Origin: an uncultured Bacteroidota bacterium
GTDB lineage: Bacteria; Bacteroidota; Bacteroidia; Chitinophagales; Chitinophagaceae
Assembly (NCBI GenBank): GCA_903865435.1
Contig: CAIPJS010000095.1
Span: 33,751-97,750 of the forward strand
DNA length: 64,000 nt
Reading direction: 5' to 3'
Under the pieces are notes generated by a model. The model was given only the letters and a program-made list of their open reading frames with translations. It did not search any database and was not told the origin of the DNA. The translations under genes and the position numbers were made by a program. Below are positions 1 to 9,184 of this stretch, piece by piece. Every line of letters begins with the position of its first letter. Position 1 is the first letter of the stretch.

Positions 1-971
1 CTAGCAATGATTTCTTCCACCGCAATCGGGTGGCTCTCGTCAGGTCTAAAAACATTTTCATACAACTTAGCTTCCAGATTATTTAAAAGCACATCGATGC
101 CAGAGAAAGTCAATTTTCTTTTTAATTTTCTTACATCTCTGTAATAACAAACAATAATGCTACTTCTCAATCCCTTGGCTACATGAATGGTAGTGGCTGC
201 ATTTACAAAAGGATTGCCATCTCTATCTCCACCTGGCCAAAAGCCCAATTCAATAAAAGGATTGTTGCCCGTATAATTACTATCAAAAATTTCATGCACA
301 ATGCCACTATAAATATTCCCTATAGCATGATAGAAAACATTTTCTAAATACCACATTAGGTTTAAAGCTTCCTCTGCAGGGCTAGGTTGTTTTTTATTGA
401 AGAATGGGGTAAGGCCTAGTTGCTGAATGTATTGATTGATGGTATGAAAATCATTTTTACCAATGGCTTCACCCATGTCATGAATGATGCCTAATACATT
501 CGCTGGATAAAACTGGGTGGGATGCGCTGTTAAAACTATGCGCACTTTAAAATTTTCAAGCTTGTTTTTCAAAGCTTCTTCTTTGCCTGTAAAGGCAACA
601 TCTCTTATTAAAGTTTTTAAACTTCCTGGCCCTTCTACATCATTAACCGATGTGAATGCTGCATCTTCAATGGCATCAAAAAGCACAACTTGTCTTTCGA
701 TGTATTGTACATATTTAAATAAGTGATCAATTTTTTCTGTTTCTGTTTCTACTTGGGTGTGTCTGCTAAAAAAATAATCAACAATTTCATTGGGCGATTT
801 CCCTTTGGCATAACCTTCTTCGCAGATTTGTAATAATATAGGAAGCAATGCGCCCACATTGGCAACGCCTGAATAGGGCAATGCTGCAAATAAACTATTG
901 TAGATAATGTATTTATCAGATACATTTCTTCTAAATTGTTGTGAATAAAGGTTGGTGCTAAGTGTCATCAT
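1..971 (-). CDS. ppc: Phosphoenolpyruvate carboxylase, N-terminal part (runs off the left edge)
   Basis: PEP carboxylase makes oxaloacetate from PEP and bicarbonate, refilling the TCA cycle. I translated the open minus-strand frame from 971 to the window edge (323 codons, no stop). It carries the signature TAHPT at about residues 148-152, with the catalytic His at 150, and the second signature WPGGDRDGNP starting near residue 245. These are the two diagnostic PEPC motifs in the right order. Two ATGs (971 and 968) are adjacent. A -7-like TACCTTTA (minus) lies at 980-987. The C-terminal half, with the remaining active-site residues, is outside the window, so integrity cannot be judged. Confidence 0.95.
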   Translation of the reverse strand, partial: MMTLSTNLYSQQFRRNVSDKYIIYNSLFAALPYSGVANVGALLPILLQICEEGYAKGKSPNEIVDYFFSRHTQVETETEKIDHLFKYVQYIERQVVLFDAIEDAAFTSVNDVEGPGSLKTLIRDVAFTGKEEALKNKLENFKVRIVLTAHPTQFYPANVLGIIHDMGEAIGKNDFHTINQYIQQLGLTPFFNKKQPSPAEEALNLMWYLENVFYHAIGNIYSGIVHEIFDSNYTGNNPFIELGFWPGGDRDGNPFVNAATTIHVAKGLRSSIIVCYYRDVRKLKRKLTFSGIDVLLNNLEAKLYENVFRPDESHPIAVEEIIA

Positions 972-1055
972 TTGCAGTGTAAAGGTACTACAAATTAAAC
1001 TTGAAATGGTGAAAGCCTTGCCAGCATTGATTCCTAATGAATGTTTGTTTTATAA

Positions 1056-1808
1056 TTAAAGCGTAGGAATATGTGTTGGATGTGTAAGGTCATGGTAAAA
1101 TGCAAAAGTCCATTGTTCTTTAGCGCCTTCAAGCCACCAGGTTTGTCTGTATTCCATACTTTTCTTTCCATCCAAATCGTATTTTGCTACAAATTTGGAT
1201 TTCATCTGTTGTAATTGAGGTGCTACATCTGCTCCAAAAAATAGGGTTTCTCCATTTTCTTTGATCCATGCTACTTGATGAAATGGGCTGTGCGCGCCTG
1301 TTACTTGATAATGAATAAGATCATCAATGATTCCCTCATCTTCTGTCAACCACTCTACGCCACTGAAAGCTGCAAGGGTTTCCACCTGTGTTCTTACATT
1401 GGGGTCTTTGGAATTTTCTATCACTTCATCAAAGTTTCTTTTTTGAACATAATATTTTGCATAAGGAAAACTTATAAATCTTTCTTGATGAGCTGGGTGC
1501 ATGTAACTGATGCCACCTATATGGTCTTTGTGTAAATGACTCAAGAAAACCTTGGTAACAGAAGATGGATTGATCCCCAAAGCCATTAAATTGGCATGTA
1601 TTTGCAATATGCCTTCTTTATGGTGATACCCTAATCCAGTATCCAATAAAATAATGTCTTTTTCAGTAATCACAACAAAGGGTTGTACTTCTACCAAAAT
1701 ACTTCCCTTGGGTCTATTTTGAAATTGTTCATTGCTTTTTTCAAATGGGACAAAAACCTTGGTAGAGTCTATCGAAAAACAACCTTCGGATAAAGGATAA
1801 ATACGCAT
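1056..1808 (-). CDS. MBL-fold metallo-hydrolase
   Basis: Metallo-beta-lactamase-fold hydrolase of 250 residues. The zinc motif HLHKDH is at residues 91-96, followed by further probable ligands in GAHSP (about 171), GADV (about 193) and a C-terminal HPTH. No signal peptide is seen, so it is probably cytoplasmic. It resembles quorum-quenching lactonase/AttM-like MBL proteins, but the substrate cannot be read from sequence. It lies 16 bp behind rodA at the end of the elongasome cluster. It also has its own perfect -7 box (TAATTTTG, minus) four bases before the ATG, so it may be transcribed independently. Confidence 0.85.
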   Translation of the reverse strand: MRIYPLSEGCFSIDSTKVFVPFEKSNEQFQNRPKGSILVEVQPFVVITEKDIILLDTGLGYHHKEGILQIHANLMALGINPSSVTKVFLSHLHKDHIGGISYMHPAHQERFISFPYAKYYVQKRNFDEVIENSKDPNVRTQVETLAAFSGVEWLTEDEGIIDDLIHYQVTGAHSPFHQVAWIKENGETLFFGADVAPQLQQMKSKFVAKYDLDGKKSMEYRQTWWLEGAKEQWTFAFYHDLTHPTHIPTL

Positions 1809-1820
1809 GGAGCAAAATTA
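1809..1820 (-). promoter_or_regulatory. Predicted leaderless promoter of the MBL hydrolase
   Basis: On the minus strand TAATTTTG (1813-1820) matches the Bacteroidota -7 consensus TAnnTTTG. It is followed by four bases (CTCC) and then the ATG at 1808, which places the transcription start about on the start codon. No clear -33 TTG is seen. Confidence 0.45.
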
Positions 1821-1824
1821 AGCA

Positions 1825-3168
1825 TTAACGAAGCACCATTTGCCGATCGGCGTCTAATCTTAATAAAATAAATAAAAGTACCGTAAAGGTTAATAAGGAA
1901 GATCCTCCATAACTAATTAATGGAAGTGGTATGCCTACCACAGGGAACAAACCAACGGTCATACTGATGTTAACGGCAATATGAAAAAAGAAAATGCCTA
2001 CTACGCTGTAGGCGTATACTCTAGAAAAAACACTTCTTTGTCTTTCGGCAATCCGAATGAGTCGAAATAAGAAAAATAAATACAAAGCTAAAAATACAAA
2101 AGTACCTACAAACCCAAAAGCTTCGCCTAAGGATGTAAATATAAAATCGGTATGTTGTTCTGGAACATATTTTCCTCTGGTTTGTGTTCCTTTTAAAAAT
2201 CCTCTTCCCCAAAATCCACCAGACCCAATCGCAATCTTACTTTGTTTTACATTGTAATCGTCTGGTTTTTTTCCATGATGTTCGCCCGAACTGGAAGCAG
2301 ATTTTTTATTTTGTGAACAATCGTATTCTTTTCCTATCATGCTGTATATCCTGGTACTTTGGTAACACTCAAATACATGATTGAAAATATAGGGCACTGC
2401 AAAACGCACAGTTCCAAAACAAATACCCCAAATACCAATGACAAGTAAAATTTTATTTTTATTTTTTTTGAATTTTTTAATCATGGAAAAAATAAATAAT
2501 CCTGCAATGGCAGTTAATATGATGGCAAGCACGCTAGGTTCTAATAATAAAGTGGCAATCACCAATATTGCAAAGGAAAGTAAGACTACTAAAATTACAG
2601 GTGGCAAACCTTCACGATACATGGCAAAAATAAATGCACTGTACACCAAGGCCAAACCCATTTCATGTTGCATGATAGATAAAACAGCCGGCAATGCAAT
2701 GGCTGCGCCAGCAATTAAATGAGATTTTAATTTTTTAAAATCAGTTTCGGGCTTGGATATAAATTTTGCAAGAAATAAGGCAGTAAATATTTTACACAAT
2801 TCTGCAGGTTGCAAATTAAACCCACCCGCAATGGGTATCCAGCTTTTTGACCCATTGATATTTTTTCCTAATACAAAAGTAGCCAACATTAAAAGTATAC
2901 CTGCTGCATAAGAGATGTTTGCAAAAGCTGTAAATACTTTACTGTCTAGCAATAAAATAAAGATGGCCACCACTGCGCAGAAAATAGAAAAATAAATTTG
3001 TTTGCTAAAATTGGTTTTAGCCATTAAAATGGTACCACTCCAATTTAAACTAGGATTGTATTCGACCATAAATATACACAGCACACCTATAGCCACCATG
3101 ATCAGGTACAATACAATGACTGCTAGGTCAGTGCCTTTAGAAAAATCATGGTTGGTATTAGATGTCAT
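1825..3168 (-). CDS. rodA: Peptidoglycan glycosyltransferase RodA (SEDS family)
   Basis: RodA polymerises lipid II glycan strands in the elongasome, paired with PBP2. It is a 447-residue multi-pass membrane protein. It has the SEDS motif around QPAEL (120-124) and the block containing VPEQHTDFIF (335-344). The Asp of HTD (341) corresponds to the essential catalytic Asp of the family. It is longer than the ~370-residue enterobacterial RodA, partly because of a hydrophilic Ser/Lys/His-rich stretch at about 283-303 before that block. The start codon overlaps the end of mrdA by 11 bp, implying translational coupling. Confidence 0.96.
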   Translation of the reverse strand: MTSNTNHDFSKGTDLAVIVLYLIMVAIGVLCIFMVEYNPSLNWSGTILMAKTNFSKQIYFSIFCAVVAIFILLLDSKVFTAFANISYAAGILLMLATFVLGKNINGSKSWIPIAGGFNLQPAELCKIFTALFLAKFISKPETDFKKLKSHLIAGAAIALPAVLSIMQHEMGLALVYSAFIFAMYREGLPPVILVVLLSFAILVIATLLLEPSVLAIILTAIAGLFIFSMIKKFKKNKNKILLVIGIWGICFGTVRFAVPYIFNHVFECYQSTRIYSMIGKEYDCSQNKKSASSSGEHHGKKPDDYNVKQSKIAIGSGGFWGRGFLKGTQTRGKYVPEQHTDFIFTSLGEAFGFVGTFVFLALYLFFLFRLIRIAERQRSVFSRVYAYSVVGIFFFHIAVNISMTVGLFPVVGIPLPLISYGGSSLLTFTVLLFILLRLDADRQMVLR

Positions 3169-5275
3169 TTTGTTTTGAAATGTGTTTTTTCTTTTTATGC
3201 GATGGAGTTAATGCGTTCTCTTTATTTTTTTGTGGCACGGGAATGGGTGCGGGAGGCACTTTATTTTTTTGAAAGGTATCTATTTTTGAAAGGGTATCAA
3301 TTTTAGGTTGAATGGGGGCTGTTTCAGAAACCATTTCCATATCCCAAATGTCGGACAACTCATCGTTATTGTAATTATGCGGTGTCAACATTTCAGTTTT
3401 ATTGTTTCTAATGTACCAATCTTTTATAGCTGCAGGCATTAAATCTACATTGGATAAATAATCTACTTTGGTTTTGCTTTCTTTGGTTAAGGTATCATTC
3501 AAATACTTTTCCATCAATAAGCCACCAATAGGACCTGCCCAAGTGGCACCAAATCCAGCATTTTCTACTACCACTGCCACTGCAATTTTTGGATTGTCTT
3601 TAGGTGCAAAGCAAACAAATAAGGAGTGATTTTTCCCGTGTGGATTTTGTGCAGTACCTGTTTTGGCGCAAAACTCATGTCCTGGCACTTTAATAAAAGC
3701 GGCCGTACCAAATACAGTGACTCCATACATGCCTTCTTTAATAATGTCAAAATATTCTTTAGGTATTTTGGTAACCGCTTGTTTGGTTCTAAATTTTGCC
3801 AATACTTCTTTATCTGTCTCATCTTCCTCTTCCACACTGTCGACAAAATGGGGGGTATAATAATAACCTTGATTGGCAATAAAGGCCATGGCATTGGCCA
3901 ATTGCAAAGGTGTGGCAGTCATTCTATCTTGACCAATTCCTAAGGTAAGCATGTAACAACTGTTCCAAAATTTTGCACCTCCAAAATCTTTATTGTATTG
4001 CGCTGTATCTGGAATGCTTGCTCTGTTTTCACTTGGTAAATCAATGCCTAATTTTCTTCCCAATCCAAAACCATTCACATATTCTTTCCATTTCAAATAG
4101 CCCAATTTTGCATTGTGGTATTTTGGATTGTCAATGGCCATTCTAAATACCTGTAAAAAATAAGAGTTGCATGAATTGGCTAATGCCAATTGTAAATTGG
4201 CTGCATGTCCGGCATTATGGTGTTCACATTTACGTGGATCACCACAAGCGGTATACAATCCAAAACAATTGTATCCAAAACTTGGAGTAATCAAGCCTTC
4301 GTCCAATGCAATCAATGCGCCCATAGGCTTGAAAGTAGAACCTGGAGGGTATTGCCCTTTGATGGCACGATTGTATATTGGACGGGCGGTATCGGTTAGC
4401 AATCGACCAATTGTTTTTCGACGTTGATTTCCCGTAAGTAAATTGGGATTGTATCCTGGACTAGATGCCATTGCAATGATGCTTCCTGTTTTAGGATTGA
4501 TGGCCACCGCACTTCCAATTTTATGTTGCAATAATTTTTCGGCCAATTGTTGTACTTCCACATCCATACTGGTATATAAATTTCTTCCAGCTATGGCTGC
4601 GGTATCAAATTGACCTTTTTCAAATGCGCCTTGTATTTTTCCTTTATTGTCTCTTAAATATCTTTTCACACCTCTTTGTCCCATTAAGATAGACTCGTAT
4701 TGTTTTTCTAAACCAGTCATCCCTGCATAATCACCCATCTCATAGCCCTCTTCTGCATGCTTTTCTAAAAATTTTACATCTACTTCAGCCACATAGCCCA
4801 ATACATGCGCTGCAGTATTGTAGGGGTAATTTCTGATAGAACGCTCCGTTAAAGAGAAACCAGGTAAACGATACAAATTTTCAGTTATTTGCGCATACAC
4901 TTCGGTAGAAAGAAAGGGTTCAAAAATGCCCGATTTTACTCTTGAATTTTTGACAATCACTTCGATCATTCTTTTGCTATATTCTTCTTTGTCTATATTT
5001 AAAATGGAACATAGTGTTGCTGTGTCTACTCCCTTGGCTTCATTCGGGATGACCACCAAATCATAACTAATGGTATTTTCAAGTAAGGCTCTTTTTTTTC
5101 TATCAAAAATAATTCCTCTATCGGGGTAAATAATTTTTCTAAAAATGGCATTGTTGTTGGCAGCAAGCACATATTTAGAAGAAAAGATTTGCAAGCTCAC
5201 TAATTGCAATATGATTAAAGAAAAGATTACTCCGATGATGATTTGAATGATGCGACCTCGGTTCGAATTGTACAT
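3158..5275 (-). CDS. mrdA: Penicillin-binding protein 2, transpeptidase
   Basis: Class B PBP that crosslinks peptidoglycan during elongation with RodA. It is 705 residues. One N-terminal membrane helix lies at about 10-30, then the PBP dimerisation region, then a transpeptidase domain with the nucleophile motif STFK at 313-316, SCN at 368-370 and KTG at 538-540, all intact. After the catalytic domain comes a Pro/Lys/Asn-rich, probably disordered tail of roughly 90 residues ending in a basic stretch. Such a tail is absent from E. coli PBP2. The gene follows mreD by 9 bp and overlaps rodA. Confidence 0.97.
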   Translation of the reverse strand: MYNSNRGRIIQIIIGVIFSLIILQLVSLQIFSSKYVLAANNNAIFRKIIYPDRGIIFDRKKRALLENTISYDLVVIPNEAKGVDTATLCSILNIDKEEYSKRMIEVIVKNSRVKSGIFEPFLSTEVYAQITENLYRLPGFSLTERSIRNYPYNTAAHVLGYVAEVDVKFLEKHAEEGYEMGDYAGMTGLEKQYESILMGQRGVKRYLRDNKGKIQGAFEKGQFDTAAIAGRNLYTSMDVEVQQLAEKLLQHKIGSAVAINPKTGSIIAMASSPGYNPNLLTGNQRRKTIGRLLTDTARPIYNRAIKGQYPPGSTFKPMGALIALDEGLITPSFGYNCFGLYTACGDPRKCEHHNAGHAANLQLALANSCNSYFLQVFRMAIDNPKYHNAKLGYLKWKEYVNGFGLGRKLGIDLPSENRASIPDTAQYNKDFGGAKFWNSCYMLTLGIGQDRMTATPLQLANAMAFIANQGYYYTPHFVDSVEEEDETDKEVLAKFRTKQAVTKIPKEYFDIIKEGMYGVTVFGTAAFIKVPGHEFCAKTGTAQNPHGKNHSLFVCFAPKDNPKIAVAVVVENAGFGATWAGPIGGLLMEKYLNDTLTKESKTKVDYLSNVDLMPAAIKDWYIRNNKTEMLTPHNYNNDELSDIWDMEMVSETAPIQPKIDTLSKIDTFQKNKVPPAPIPVPQKNKENALTPSHKKKKHISKQNDI

Positions 5276-5284
5276 AACTGTAGA

Positions 5285-5806
5285 TTATCTTTTTATCTTT
5301 CTTCGGTTCATGGCCAATTCAACTATAAAAATCAAAAGCACACTAATTAAAGTGGTGGCAAATACTTTGCCTAAAAAATATCCGAAACTTCCAAATTGCA
5401 ACCACTCTAATAAAACCAAATAAAAGTGATGGATAAATGTAAGGGCAAAAACATAGAAGGCATATGGTCCCCAGCCCATTGAACCAATACTGGGCTCTCT
5501 ATTAATTTCTTCAGAAGCTTCTTGAGATAAAAGTAAATTTAAGATGGTGGGTCTGAAATATCCAAGCAAACTACAAGCAGCGGCATGTAAACCGGGTGTA
5601 TTGGTAAATAAATCTAACGCATAACCAGTAATAAAACCAAGAAGGGTGAGTGTAATTCTCTTGGTACCAAATGGCAACCACAATAAAAATAAAAAATAAA
5701 AATAAGGGGTGATGTATTGATGTAATGGAGGTACCTCATTCAAAATAACAATTTGAATGAACAGAAATAAAACAAACCTAGCCGTATTTTTTATCAGGTT
5801 ATTCAT
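5285..5806 (-). CDS. mreD: Rod-shape-determining protein MreD-like
   Basis: Small integral membrane protein of the elongasome, 173 residues with about five hydrophobic segments. MreD sequences are poorly conserved, so the call rests on size, membrane topology and position between mreC and mrdA. The start overlaps the mreC end by 8 bp, typical of coupled translation. Confidence 0.88.
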   Translation of the reverse strand: MNNLIKNTARFVLFLFIQIVILNEVPPLHQYITPYFYFLFLLWLPFGTKRITLTLLGFITGYALDLFTNTPGLHAAACSLLGYFRPTILNLLLSQEASEEINREPSIGSMGWGPYAFYVFALTFIHHFYLVLLEWLQFGSFGYFLGKVFATTLISVLLIFIVELAMNRRKIKR

Positions 5807-6653
5807 TTTTGGGCTCGTTTTTTTCTACATTTTTCTGATCTGCCATACGTCTATTCTCTACTAAATAAATATATTCTAAATTATAAAAATTTGTAGTGGA
5901 TTTTACATTCAAAGTCAAGTAATTGCTTGAGGCATCTTTAATTACACTCGTCACCCGACCAATCATTAACTGTGCAGGAAAATTAGAGGAGTAGGGACTG
6001 GTTAAAACAGAATCTCCAATTTTTGGTGCAGCACTTTTGGAGATGTTCTTTAATACCAATACACTAGGGTCTTCGCCGTCCCATTCGATACTTCCCGCTA
6101 TTTTATCCCTTTTTAACATGGCACTCACTTTGCTATTTCGATGCAGTAAGCTCATGATTTTGCTGTAATGGTCGTTGACTTCTATCACCACACCCACAAT
6201 ACTACCTTCTGGGCTAATGGCTGCCATGTCTTTTTTGACACCTTGCAAGCTACCTCTTTCAATGGTGATGTAATTTTTTTGAAGCGTAAAAGTATTGCCT
6301 ACCACTTTGGCTGGGTAGTAAAAGAACTTTCTAATTTTCTCTAAACTGTCTTTTCTTAAAACAAGGGTGCCTAATTTTTTTGTAGTATCAAATGGAACAA
6401 AATTTTGTGCCAACTGATTTCTAAGTGCTGTATTTTCGGCAGTTAACTGCGCATTGATTTTACTTAAATTAAAATAGTAAGCCCAGTTATTGTATTTTTT
6501 ATTGATGTTACCCGTAACTTGATTGCTCCAACCACCAAAAAATGTTTGGTAAGTTTTATTATAGGAAGACAACATGACCAATGATACAATTTGCAGTATC
6601 AAAAAAGCTATGAATGTAAAATTTTGTCTTATAAACCCAATGATATTCTTCAA
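5799..6653 (-). CDS. mreC: Rod-shape-determining protein MreC
   Basis: MreC is a periplasmic scaffold that links MreB filaments to PBP2/RodA. This 284-residue protein has one N-terminal membrane helix (about 10-30). A coiled-coil-prone segment follows (about 55-85), then a beta-rich periplasmic domain with the family-like stretch around GSIVGVV (about 150) and the MIGRVTSV segment near 230. It lies 36 bp downstream of mreB. Confidence 0.94.
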   Translation of the reverse strand: MKNIIGFIRQNFTFIAFLILQIVSLVMLSSYNKTYQTFFGGWSNQVTGNINKKYNNWAYYFNLSKINAQLTAENTALRNQLAQNFVPFDTTKKLGTLVLRKDSLEKIRKFFYYPAKVVGNTFTLQKNYITIERGSLQGVKKDMAAISPEGSIVGVVIEVNDHYSKIMSLLHRNSKVSAMLKRDKIAGSIEWDGEDPSVLVLKNISKSAAPKIGDSVLTSPYSSNFPAQLMIGRVTSVIKDASSNYLTLNVKSTTNFYNLEYIYLVENRRMADQKNVEKNEPKNE

Positions 6654-6689
6654 TGGTCATCTCCTTTAAGCAAGTTCATTAATATTCTT

Positions 6690-7715
6690 TTATCTCATGA
6701 TAAAAGGAAAGCGCTGGTAATTTTTCAACGCAATGCCTGTTCCGCGCACCACACTTTTAAGTGGATCCTCTGCAATGTGCACAGGCAATTTAATTTTTTG
6801 ACTCAATCTTTTATCCAAGCCACGCAATAAAGCACCACCACCCGTTAAGTACAAACCTCTGCGATAAATATCCGCTGCTAATTCGGGCGGCGTCGTTTCC
6901 AAGGCTTTTAAAATAGCTTCTTCAATTTTAAAAATACTTTTGTCTAATGCCTCTGCAACTTCTTGGTAAGTAACCATAATTTGTTTAGGAATACCTGTAA
7001 CTAAGTCACGACCGTTGACTGGCATGTCATCTGGAGGATTGTCTAAATCTTTCAATGCAGCGCCAACATGTATTTTAATTTGTTCTGCGGTACGCTCACC
7101 AATTAATAAACTATGATAACGTCTTAATGCTTCCATGATGTCTGCAGTAAATTCATCTCCTGCAATACGAATACTTTGATCACAAACTATTCCTGCAAGT
7201 GCGATGACTGTAATACCTGTTGTTCCACCTCCAATATCAATAATCATATTTCCAACTGGCTCTTCTACATCAATTCCAATTCCCAATGCAGCTGCCATCG
7301 GTTCATGAATCATATATACTTCTTTTGCACCAGCTTGCTCTGCACTATCGCGTACGGCTCTTTTCTCCACTTCGGTAATGGAAGAAGGAATACATATAAC
7401 CATTCTCCAACTTGGAGGAAACAAAGGCTTCTTTGGATAAATCATTTTCATCAACTCACGAATCATTAATTCGGCAGCGTTGAAATCGGCAATGACACCA
7501 TCTTTTAATGGGCGAACTGTTTTAATACTTTCGTGCGTTTTTTCATGCATCAACAATGCTTTCTTGCCTACGCCTAAAACTTCTTTCATATTATTCCTAT
7601 TCAAAGCAATAATAGAAGGTTCATTCACTACCACTTCGTCGTTGTGAATAATTAGCGTATTGGCTGTACCTAAGTCCATCGCTATTTCTTGCGTAAAAAA
7701 ATTAAATAATCCCAT
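6690..7715 (-). CDS. mreB: Rod-shape-determining actin homologue MreB
   Basis: Cytoskeletal ATPase that directs lateral wall synthesis. It is 341 residues, the normal family length. Phosphate-1 motif DLGTANT is at 14-20, phosphate-2 motif DIGGGTTG at 160-167, and the adenosine motif LTGGGALLRG lies near the C-terminus. It is the first gene of mreBCD-mrdA-rodA. The 107-bp gap from purD carries a weak -7-like box GAATTTTG (minus, 7753-7760), so the cluster probably has its own promoter. Confidence 0.98.
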   Translation of the reverse strand: MGLFNFFTQEIAMDLGTANTLIIHNDEVVVNEPSIIALNRNNMKEVLGVGKKALLMHEKTHESIKTVRPLKDGVIADFNAAELMIRELMKMIYPKKPLFPPSWRMVICIPSSITEVEKRAVRDSAEQAGAKEVYMIHEPMAAALGIGIDVEEPVGNMIIDIGGGTTGITVIALAGIVCDQSIRIAGDEFTADIMEALRRYHSLLIGERTAEQIKIHVGAALKDLDNPPDDMPVNGRDLVTGIPKQIMVTYQEVAEALDKSIFKIEEAILKALETTPPELAADIYRRGLYLTGGGALLRGLDKRLSQKIKLPVHIAEDPLKSVVRGTGIALKNYQRFPFIMR

Positions 7716-7822
7716 TGTGCATCAGTATTTGAATAGTTCAGATTGAATGAAGCAAAATTCATCTAAAATCCTTACACTACAAAGCTTTTTGCAAATGAAT
7801 CAATATTTTTTCAAATATTTTT

Positions 7823-9106
7823 TTAAGGAAATTCGTAGCCAATATCTTTTCTAAAATACATGCCTTCAAATTGAATCTTAACCAAGGCTTTTTGTGCGTG
7901 TATGACTGCATTTTTTAAGCTGTCTCCTGATGCAGTAACAGTTAAAACGCGCCCGCCAGTAGTTACTACAGCATTTTGATGAAACCCAGTACCAGCTTGG
8001 AATACATGAATTTCTGGAATTGCTGCGGCTAACTCAATTCCGGTTATGGGAAGATTTTTTTGATAGGCACCTGGGTAACCGCCACTCACGGCCATTACAG
8101 TTGCAAAAGATGCATCTTGATATTGAATATTTACATCAATCAAAGTGCCGTTATCGGTAGCGGCCAATAAGCTTACCAAATCGGTTTGTAACCTAGGTAG
8201 AATTACCTCTGTTTCAGGATCGCCCAATCGACAATTGTATTCAATAACATAGGGTATCCCCCCACAATTCATCAATCCAAAAAATACAAAACCTTTGTAA
8301 ACAAGGCCTTCTTCTTGAATGCCTTTAATGGTAGGTGCAATGATGCTTGTTTCTACTTTTTGCATAAAAATAGCATCCATAAATGGGACTGGGCTTACAC
8401 ATCCCATGCCCCCGGTATTCAATCCAGTATCGCCCACTCCAATTCTTTTGTAATCCTTGGCATGGCCAATAATTTGATAATTTGTGCCATCGGTTAAGGC
8501 AAAAACGCTCACCTCAATACCTTCTAAAAACTGCTCTATCACTACTTTTGAACTGGCTTCACCAAACTGTTTGTCCTGAATCATTTCTTTAAAACAAGTC
8601 AAAGCTTCAGCATGGGTATTGGCAATGATGACCCCTTTACCAGCGGCCAAGCCGTCTGCTTTTAAAACAATAGGAAGGGAATGGGCACTGATGTAGGCTA
8701 AACCAGCCTCGTAATTTTCAATCGTAAATTCGGCATAAGCAGCAGTGGGAATATGGTGCCTTTGCATAAAGTGTTTGCTAAAAGCTTTGCTGCCCTCTAA
8801 TTGCGCAGCTTTAGCCGATGGACCGATCACATTGATCCATGATGTAGCTGGATCCTCGCTAAAAAAGTCAAAAATGCCTTTCACCAAGGGCTCTTCTGGC
8901 CCGACAACAATCAATTCAATATTCTTTTCAATGGCAAGTGCTTTCAACCCGACAAAATCATTGACTTGAATAGGGACATTGGTCCCAAATTGAGCAGTAC
9001 CAGGGTTCCCAGGAGCTATAAAGATATCCCCAGCTTGATGGCTTTGCGCCATTTTCCAAGCCAATGCATGCTCCCTTCCGCCGCCGCCAATGATCAGAAT
9101 ATTCAT
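7823..9106 (-). CDS. purD: Phosphoribosylamine-glycine ligase (GAR synthetase)
   Basis: Second step of de novo purine synthesis: ATP-dependent ligation of glycine to phosphoribosylamine. The 427-residue protein starts with the diagnostic glycine-rich GGGGREHAL (7-15), continues through an ATP-grasp domain and has the metal/phosphate motif CRLGDPETE near residue 292. It is transcribed alone, divergently from the POT transporter. A -7-like box TACTTTCG (minus, 9125-9132) lies 18 bp before the ATG. Confidence 0.98.
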   Translation of the reverse strand: MNILIIGGGGREHALAWKMAQSHQAGDIFIAPGNPGTAQFGTNVPIQVNDFVGLKALAIEKNIELIVVGPEEPLVKGIFDFFSEDPATSWINVIGPSAKAAQLEGSKAFSKHFMQRHHIPTAAYAEFTIENYEAGLAYISAHSLPIVLKADGLAAGKGVIIANTHAEALTCFKEMIQDKQFGEASSKVVIEQFLEGIEVSVFALTDGTNYQIIGHAKDYKRIGVGDTGLNTGGMGCVSPVPFMDAIFMQKVETSIIAPTIKGIQEEGLVYKGFVFFGLMNCGGIPYVIEYNCRLGDPETEVILPRLQTDLVSLLAATDNGTLIDVNIQYQDASFATVMAVSGGYPGAYQKNLPITGIELAAAIPEIHVFQAGTGFHQNAVVTTGGRVLTVTASGDSLKNAVIHAQKALVKIQFEGMYFRKDIGYEFP

Positions 9107-9124
9107 ATATCGATGTTTGAAGCA

Positions 9125-9132
9125 CGAAAGTA
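9125..9132 (-). promoter_or_regulatory. Probable -7 box of purD
   Basis: TACTTTCG on the minus strand matches the TAnnTTYG pattern seen before several genes of this window and lies 18 bases upstream of the purD ATG. The 78-bp divergent region holds no other clear signal. Confidence 0.35.
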
Positions 9133-9184
9133 AAATTTATTGGATGGATTTTATTAATTTGAGTCAATTAAATAAATACAGCTT

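Noticed and set aside
517..726. Plus-strand ORF near the left edge
   Set aside because: It lies within the antisense of PEP carboxylase, whose signatures are unambiguous.
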